DNA of 64,000 nt from Microvirga sesbaniae (GTDB taxonomy: Bacteria > Pseudomonadota > Alphaproteobacteria > Rhizobiales > Beijerinckiaceae): NCBI RefSeq assembly GCF_025460805.1, contig NZ_JAMXFJ010000010.1, positions 62,001 through 126,000 on the forward strand. The letters are read 5' to 3'. Position 1 is the stretch's first letter; each line of letters begins with the position of its first letter. The translations under genes and the position numbers were made by a program. This document shows, piece by piece, positions 60,036 to 64,000 of the stretch. A model generated the notes under the pieces. The model saw nothing but the letters and a program-made list of their open reading frames with translations, did no database searches and was not told where the DNA came from.

Positions 60036-60045
60036 TTCTCGAATC
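60036..60045 (-). repeat. GATTCGAGAA element
   Basis: Copy on the minus strand 15 bp upstream of the start at 60021, followed immediately by TTTGGAGAG, the ribosome site. A further GATTCG lies at 60059-60064 on the plus strand. Confidence 0.45.
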
Positions 60046-60193
60046 CTGGACAATTACGATTCGTAAAACGTCCTGCATTCTATCCCGTGATACCGCCCTT
60101 TAAAGCGGTAAAAAAGAACTGCAGCTCGCAAATTGCTAAACCATCCACTCTGGTCTAATTCATAGACAGCAACCCTATAGGAGCCATCCGATT

Positions 60194-60496
60194 ATGCCTT
60201 GCTTCATTATCAGCGCCGACGGTGAGAAAACCGCCTTGGCCGCTGCTCCCCGAGATCTTGATGAAGCCTGCTCTGCTTTGAACTCCAGCGGCATTGAGAT
60301 TGTTAGCGGCGTCGATGAGTACGAGGGCGAGCCCGCCCAGATGATCGTGGACGAAGACCACGCCCATAAGAAGCTGCCGTTGAACCCGTCGGCAATCGCC
60401 ATCCGTGATGTTGCTTATGCAGCACGGGGTATCTCTTCGGGTGACCCCATCTTCGGATCGGCATTGATCCTGACGGGACCAGACCGCCTGCGCTGA
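60194..60496 (+). CDS. Small unknown protein
   Basis: A 100-residue acidic soluble protein starting at ATG 60194, ten bases after AGGAG. It has an alpha/beta look (CFIISADGEKTALAAAPRD; GIEIVSGVDEYEGEPAQMIV), no signal and no motif that I recognise. It is monocistronic: a CTAATTCA element is in the leader and a strong hairpin follows at 60517-60547. Bordered by opposite-strand genes on both sides. Confidence 0.65.
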   Translation: MPCFIISADGEKTALAAAPRDLDEACSALNSSGIEIVSGVDEYEGEPAQMIVDEDHAHKKLPLNPSAIAIRDVAYAARGISSGDPIFGSALILTGPDRLR

Positions 60497-60516
60497 CCAG
60501 GAACTGCACATAAGAA

Positions 60517-60547
60517 AGGAGGCGCCAGATCTCTCTGGACGCCTCCT
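60517..60547 (+). terminator. Hairpin between convergent genes 60194 and 60570
   Basis: Stem AGGAGGCG/CGCCTCCT extended by CCAGA/TCTGG with one bulged A. ATT follows on the plus strand. It lies 20 bp after the plus-strand stop and may serve both genes. Confidence 0.75.
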
Positions 60548-60569
60548 ATTGCCGGGAAGAGAAGCCTTT

Positions 60570-61163
60570 TTAGGCGGCCATGCCTTGCTGCTGCTGCTGC
60601 GCGCGACCCCGCAAAGCCTGCATTTCAGCAAACTTCAGGCGGCTTGAGTCGATCGCATCCTGCAGAGCCGAGGACATGGCATCGCGCTGCGCGGCCTTCG
60701 AGAGAACCTTGACGTTCTCCTGCAGGACCTTGGTGTCGAAGTAGATAACGCCGCCGTCCTTTTCATGGAGAGCGTCCTTACCCGTCGTATTCGCAGTGCG
60801 ATTGACCGCTGCATTCATGTTGAATGCAAGGAAGCGAACCTTGGAGGTCGGCTTCTGCCCCTCCGGAAGCTGCTGTTTGGCCGCGATCGTCTTGGCCATC
60901 TCGACCTCGCTCTTCGCGTAATGCAGCTTCAGATCGCCATCCTTGGTCACCACAGTCTGGAAACCAGCGAGGCTCTTAACACCAGGGGCACCCTTAAAGT
61001 CCCGCTGGTAGTCGAGCTTGTCACTGATCACCTTCGCAGCCGCTTTCCGGCCTTCAAGGCCTTCGGGACTACGATCGGACATCAGCGCAGCATGCGAGGT
61101 CGCACCTTCGAGGATCTCCGAGACGGTGGGCTTCTTCACTTCCGTGTTCTGGTTGTCAGCCAT
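60570..61163 (-). CDS. Unknown soluble protein with Gln-rich tail
   Basis: A 197-residue protein starting at ATG 61161-61163 with AAAGG nine bases upstream; longer frames have no ribosome site. It is Lys/Ala/Asn-rich, mixed helix and strand (VRFLAFNMNAAVNRTA; GGVIYFDTKVLQENVKVL), and ends in a poly-Gln tract before GMAA. There is no signal or cysteine. An ACAATTCGG element lies upstream at 61305-61313. The family is not recognised. The even composition suggests an abundant structural or DNA-associated protein, but this is a guess. Confidence 0.66.
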   Translation of the reverse strand: MADNQNTEVKKPTVSEILEGATSHAALMSDRSPEGLEGRKAAAKVISDKLDYQRDFKGAPGVKSLAGFQTVVTKDGDLKLHYAKSEVEMAKTIAAKQQLPEGQKPTSKVRFLAFNMNAAVNRTANTTGKDALHEKDGGVIYFDTKVLQENVKVLSKAAQRDAMSSALQDAIDSSRLKFAEMQALRGRAQQQQQGMAA

Positions 61164-61375
61164 TGCTGGACACCTTTGGCTTTGACCGAGCATTGGGCTC
61201 GGTAGGTTGCACAGGACGCACCCAGCGGACGAACCTCCACACCAGGCGTACAAGTGCACTCGTCAATGACGAGCAAAGGAATCCTAGCATAAGTTTCATG
61301 AAGCACAATTCGGAAAACAGCATATTAATGCAGAAATGCGCTTTTTAGTGCGGCAGCACCAGCGTCCGTTGGGGA

Positions 61376-61648
61376 TCAGCTCAGACCAGCGGCCCATTTC
61401 ACCGCCGCCCGCTTAACGCGAGCCCACGTGCGATCAGCCCGCACAAGAGGCACCGCCAGGCCCTGTCGCCCGCGGCGAAGGATGCGCGCGTGGACGCGCC
61501 GGTAAGTAGAGCGAACCATTTTCCAGTGGACGCCGCAGATCCACTCGCCCCAACCTTTTTCTTCAGGGACTGTCTTGGCGACCATTCGGCCGCAGTGAGG
61601 GATGCAACAGGGAAATCGGTCGCCGAGGCTGACCGGATCCCACAGCAT
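61376..61648 (-). CDS. Small basic protein with zinc-finger-like cysteines
   Basis: A 90-residue protein. ATG 61646-61648 has GAGGGG seven bases upstream. Near the N-terminus it has CCIPHCGR and, about 20 residues on, WICGVHWK: a Cys-x4-Cys plus Cys-x2-His set that could hold one zinc ion. The rest is very basic (RSTYRRVHARILRRGRQG), as expected for a nucleic-acid binder. It starts 31 bp after the large acidic gene and is in the same unit. Function unknown. Confidence 0.62.
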   Translation of the reverse strand: MLWDPVSLGDRFPCCIPHCGRMVAKTVPEEKGWGEWICGVHWKMVRSTYRRVHARILRRGRQGLAVPLVRADRTWARVKRAAVKWAAGLS

Positions 61649-61679
61649 TGTTGCACCCCTCTTCTTAGATGACCGACGG

Positions 61680-64000
61680 TTACGCGGCGGGCCGTACCTG
61701 CTGCTCATCCCCTGAGACCTTCTCCAGGCCGCGATCGAGCTCACTCGGTTTCATAAGCAAGTCCGGCTGTTCAATGGCCTGCTTTGCGGAGAAGGCGATG
61801 CCCATCCCCGCCTCTACGTTCCCGTGAACCATGATGAAGCGCATCCGGACCTTCTCGGTCTGCACCTCTGCAAGACTGCCGACCTGGGTTCGGGCCTGTT
61901 TGAGCGAGATTGCCATAGAGTTCGACCTGCAGAGCAGCATCTCGGCATCCTTGATATACCAGTCGTTGCGGTTCTGTCCGTAGATGAAGCAGAATGCGTA
62001 GGTGATATCCTTGGTGCGGTAGATTGCCTGAGCCGGGCCGGTTTTCGGTCTCGTCAGGACCGTCTCGGCGTCGGTGACCATTTTGTGGTTTCCCGCATTC
62101 TTCTTCTGCGAAAACACCTCAGCCAGTAGGCTGATATGAGCCTCGATGCTGTCGCTCGTCAGGTTTGCATCTGCCTGCTTTCGCAGTTCCCGCTTCTCCA
62201 CAGCATGTTCCTCACCAAGCCGGTTGAGAGCGGCCATCTGGGATTCCAAGCTCGCCAGCAGAGCACTCTTCGATTTGCCGTCGATCCGGTAGTTTTCCAC
62301 CTCCTGCGCAGAACGGAGTATATTTGCGAAAACCTCAGCGGCATCCTCCCCGCCTGAAAGCAGCATGTTCTTGAGGCGCGTTTCTCCTCCTCCCGAGAGC
62401 GTGACCCGGTCCTGGAGCGACTTGGCTCTGGCCAAAGCGTCCTGCTTGAGAGCCATCACAGAGTCGTACAGGGGATGGGTCGACACATCCGTCTGCCGGC
62501 GCAGGGATTCGATCATCACCCGCTGCTCGAGCGTCTTCACCGATTTGGCGACGGCGATGAAGCCGTCGAGGAGGTCACGGTCGTTCTGATCCAAGCTCGA
62601 TGCTAGGACATGCCCCATTCCCCTCTTGATCGAGCCCGGGTCGATCGCATGCACGCCAGTCAGCTCGGTCACCACCGGGGTCAAGGGTTCAGCGTAGACC
62701 CGCCCCGAAGCCTCCAGGTCCTTCCGGAATCGTTGAGCCAGTTCGTTCAGGCTTGGCACAACCTCGCCGAAAGCCTCGGTGAGGCTTTCAAGTCGGTCCC
62801 TGCAGCCAAGGAGGAAATCGTAATCATCTTTCGTGTCGATACCCGCATTAAGCTTCTCCTCGACATCCATCATGAACGTTTCCGTCTCTCCCTGGACGAG
62901 AGACGAGGTGAAGCGTACTGAACAGATGCTGCGGCGGATCCCGACCTTCTCGTATAACTCATCATCGACACGCTCTAGGACGGTCATGAAAACCCGCTGG
63001 AGACGCGGATCCCCTAAAACCTCGCTCCAACGGGCCCGCAGCAATGCCCCGACCCGGCCGCTGAGGAGGCTGAGCGATTTTGGCCGGAAGTCATAGCCAG
63101 CGATGGCCCGCAAGCCATTCTCCAAGAGGTCTTGATCCTCCAAGATGGATGACACGAGGCTCTTTTCGTCCTCAGTAAGGTCTCCATCAAGCAAGGGCGT
63201 CGGGATGCTCGGCTTCTCCGGCTCCTTCACCGCCACATCGTCCTCCTCGGTCGGGGGCACATGGGAAACGGTAACCACAGCCGCCTCCTCGGGTTGCGGC
63301 TCCTCGACCCCCGGGGCATCAATAACGATCGTTGTCCCCATTTCCCATTCCGGCGGTCCGGCGACGTTCACCACGGGCTGAGTAGAAACCGCTTCGACAC
63401 TGTCTAAGACCGGCGTTGCGAACTCATCCGTCGGCTCCGCCGCTGGGCTCATGAAGTGGTCGTAGATCTCACGTTCGATATCGGCGTCTTCGTTAAATGT
63501 CGCGGAGAGGATCCACCCGTCAATCACCTCAGGATGATCGATTTCCGTCAGACAATCGCGCGAGAGCTGGGTGGTGTTCGTAATCATGTCGGCCAAGGTG
63601 CCGACCGCCTCCCGGACTGAGACCGGATCGTCGCTGATCGCCGCTTGCTCGGACAACAGGTGATAGGCATCAACCAGTTTGCGAGCATCCATGAACGCAA
63701 TTCGACGGGCGTCCCCGTCCACGGTCTCTTCCGCACCGAAGTTCATTTCGCTTGAAACCTCATCCCCCAATGGACCTGCCTCAGATCCAAGTCCATTATC
63801 GCTCGCGAAAAGCGAGTCATCGAAAGCCAAATCCTCAGGCTCCCCGGAACTGTCGGCCCCTTGCCCTTGATCCTCGCCCTGACCGTGGGCCTCAACCTCC
63901 GCTTCATCGCCACCGTCCTCGTCCCAAAGACTGGCGTCAGGAGTGAGCTCGATGTGTTCCTCCACGGGAGAAGGCTGCGCAGTTGCGGCCCCAGCGACCG
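61680..64000 (-). CDS. Large acidic protein, N-terminus beyond right edge
   Basis: The frame stays open to the right edge: upstream of GTG 63963-63965 it continues with no stop through VAGAATAQPSP, so the true start is probably outside. At least 773 residues are seen. The first 250 visible residues are Asp/Glu/Pro-rich and disordered. Residues from about 260 are helical (LLDGDLTEDEKSLVSSILE) with long coiled-coil-like parts (LRRQTDVS and SLQDRVTLSGGGE). The last 120 include VTDAETVLTRPKTGPAQAI. No enzyme motif is seen. Being the first gene of a unit with the zinc-finger-like protein, it might be a scaffold. The family is not recognised. Confidence 0.7.
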   Translation of the reverse strand, partial: VAGAATAQPSPVEEHIELTPDASLWDEDGGDEAEVEAHGQGEDQGQGADSSGEPEDLAFDDSLFASDNGLGSEAGPLGDEVSSEMNFGAEETVDGDARRIAFMDARKLVDAYHLLSEQAAISDDPVSVREAVGTLADMITNTTQLSRDCLTEIDHPEVIDGWILSATFNEDADIEREIYDHFMSPAAEPTDEFATPVLDSVEAVSTQPVVNVAGPPEWEMGTTIVIDAPGVEEPQPEEAAVVTVSHVPPTEEDDVAVKEPEKPSIPTPLLDGDLTEDEKSLVSSILEDQDLLENGLRAIAGYDFRPKSLSLLSGRVGALLRARWSEVLGDPRLQRVFMTVLERVDDELYEKVGIRRSICSVRFTSSLVQGETETFMMDVEEKLNAGIDTKDDYDFLLGCRDRLESLTEAFGEVVPSLNELAQRFRKDLEASGRVYAEPLTPVVTELTGVHAIDPGSIKRGMGHVLASSLDQNDRDLLDGFIAVAKSVKTLEQRVMIESLRRQTDVSTHPLYDSVMALKQDALARAKSLQDRVTLSGGGETRLKNMLLSGGEDAAEVFANILRSAQEVENYRIDGKSKSALLASLESQMAALNRLGEEHAVEKRELRKQADANLTSDSIEAHISLLAEVFSQKKNAGNHKMVTDAETVLTRPKTGPAQAIYRTKDITYAFCFIYGQNRNDWYIKDAEMLLCRSNSMAISLKQARTQVGSLAEVQTEKVRMRFIMVHGNVEAGMGIAFSAKQAIEQPDLLMKPSELDRGLEKVSGDEQQVRPAA

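Noticed and set aside
60091..60110. Hairpin ACCGC/GCGGT followed by an A run
   Set aside because: On the plus strand the run after the stem is A, not T, and no gene ends just before it; on the minus strand the T run precedes the stem. Not a terminator.
1..64000. CRISPR arrays, tRNA or rRNA genes, riboswitches
   Set aside because: I saw no regularly spaced repeats, cloverleaf-like segments or known riboswitch cores; subtle RNAs could be missed without a covariance search.

Overview
The window reads as part of a large plasmid or second replicon (chromid) of an alphaproteobacterium, most likely Hyphomicrobiales; Methylobacteriaceae-like is my guess, not shown. The reasons are a CpaB-F/TadB-TadC (Tad/Flp) pilus locus in alphaproteobacterial order, GC-rich coding sequence with AT-rich promoter regions, a CobS/CobT-like gene pair, a second set of replication proteins, and GANTC sites clustered in gene leaders. 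I found no rRNA, tRNA, CRISPR array, complete insertion sequence, relaxase, repABC or other initiator gene, so the replicon type is not settled.

Layout. 1-4180: an exported, partly helical protein cut by the left edge and a small exported Cys-rich protein, both visibly more AT-rich than most of the window. 4181-8096: an orphan SF2 helicase between two unknown genes. 8360-16864: a nucleic-acid block of CobS-like AAA+ ATPase, CobT-like VWA protein, small protein, DnaQ-like exonuclease, DnaE polymerase and small protein. 16998-19480: an overlapping pair of exported proteins. 19641-23340: a decayed copy of the topB 5' end, an exported cargo gene, and intact topB. 23382-25791: three unknown genes. 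25904-33814: cpaB-cpaC-cpaD-cpaE-cpaF-tadB-tadC, then a separate TadG-like protein with Ig-like modules. 36482-38073: an hchA-luxR cassette. 38208-42862: a second pilus block with a larger Ig-bearing TadE/TadG-like protein, TadE, a secretin N-domain-only protein, Flp pilin and prepilin peptidase CpaA. 42991-48975: envelope genes with several lipoproteins, a bacterial PH-domain protein and a TrbL/VirB6- or DotA/TraY-like membrane protein. 49166-56241: a SNF2-type helicase, a Tat-exported DUF882/YcbK protein, a flavoprotein next to transposon-like repeats, and exported unknowns. 56550-64000: a protein with two ribosome-modulation-factor-like modules, then an overlapping minus-strand operon with a ParA/TraL-like P-loop protein, and a large acidic protein running off the right edge.

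How the parts may work together. The pilus genes form an almost complete Tad machine: inner-membrane platform TadB/TadC, ATPases CpaE/CpaF, secretin CpaC with CpaB/CpaD, pilin, peptidase and minor pilins. Two minor pilins carry tandem Ig-like modules and may be adhesive tips. The DNA block could give the replicon its own polymerase, proofreader, topoisomerase and helicases. DnaE and the DnaQ-like protein both carry QxDLF-type clamp-binding motifs but no clamp is encoded here. Two short sequences, TTAATTCG (seven copies) and GATTCGAGAA (four copies), recur only between genes and may mark a shared regulatory system.
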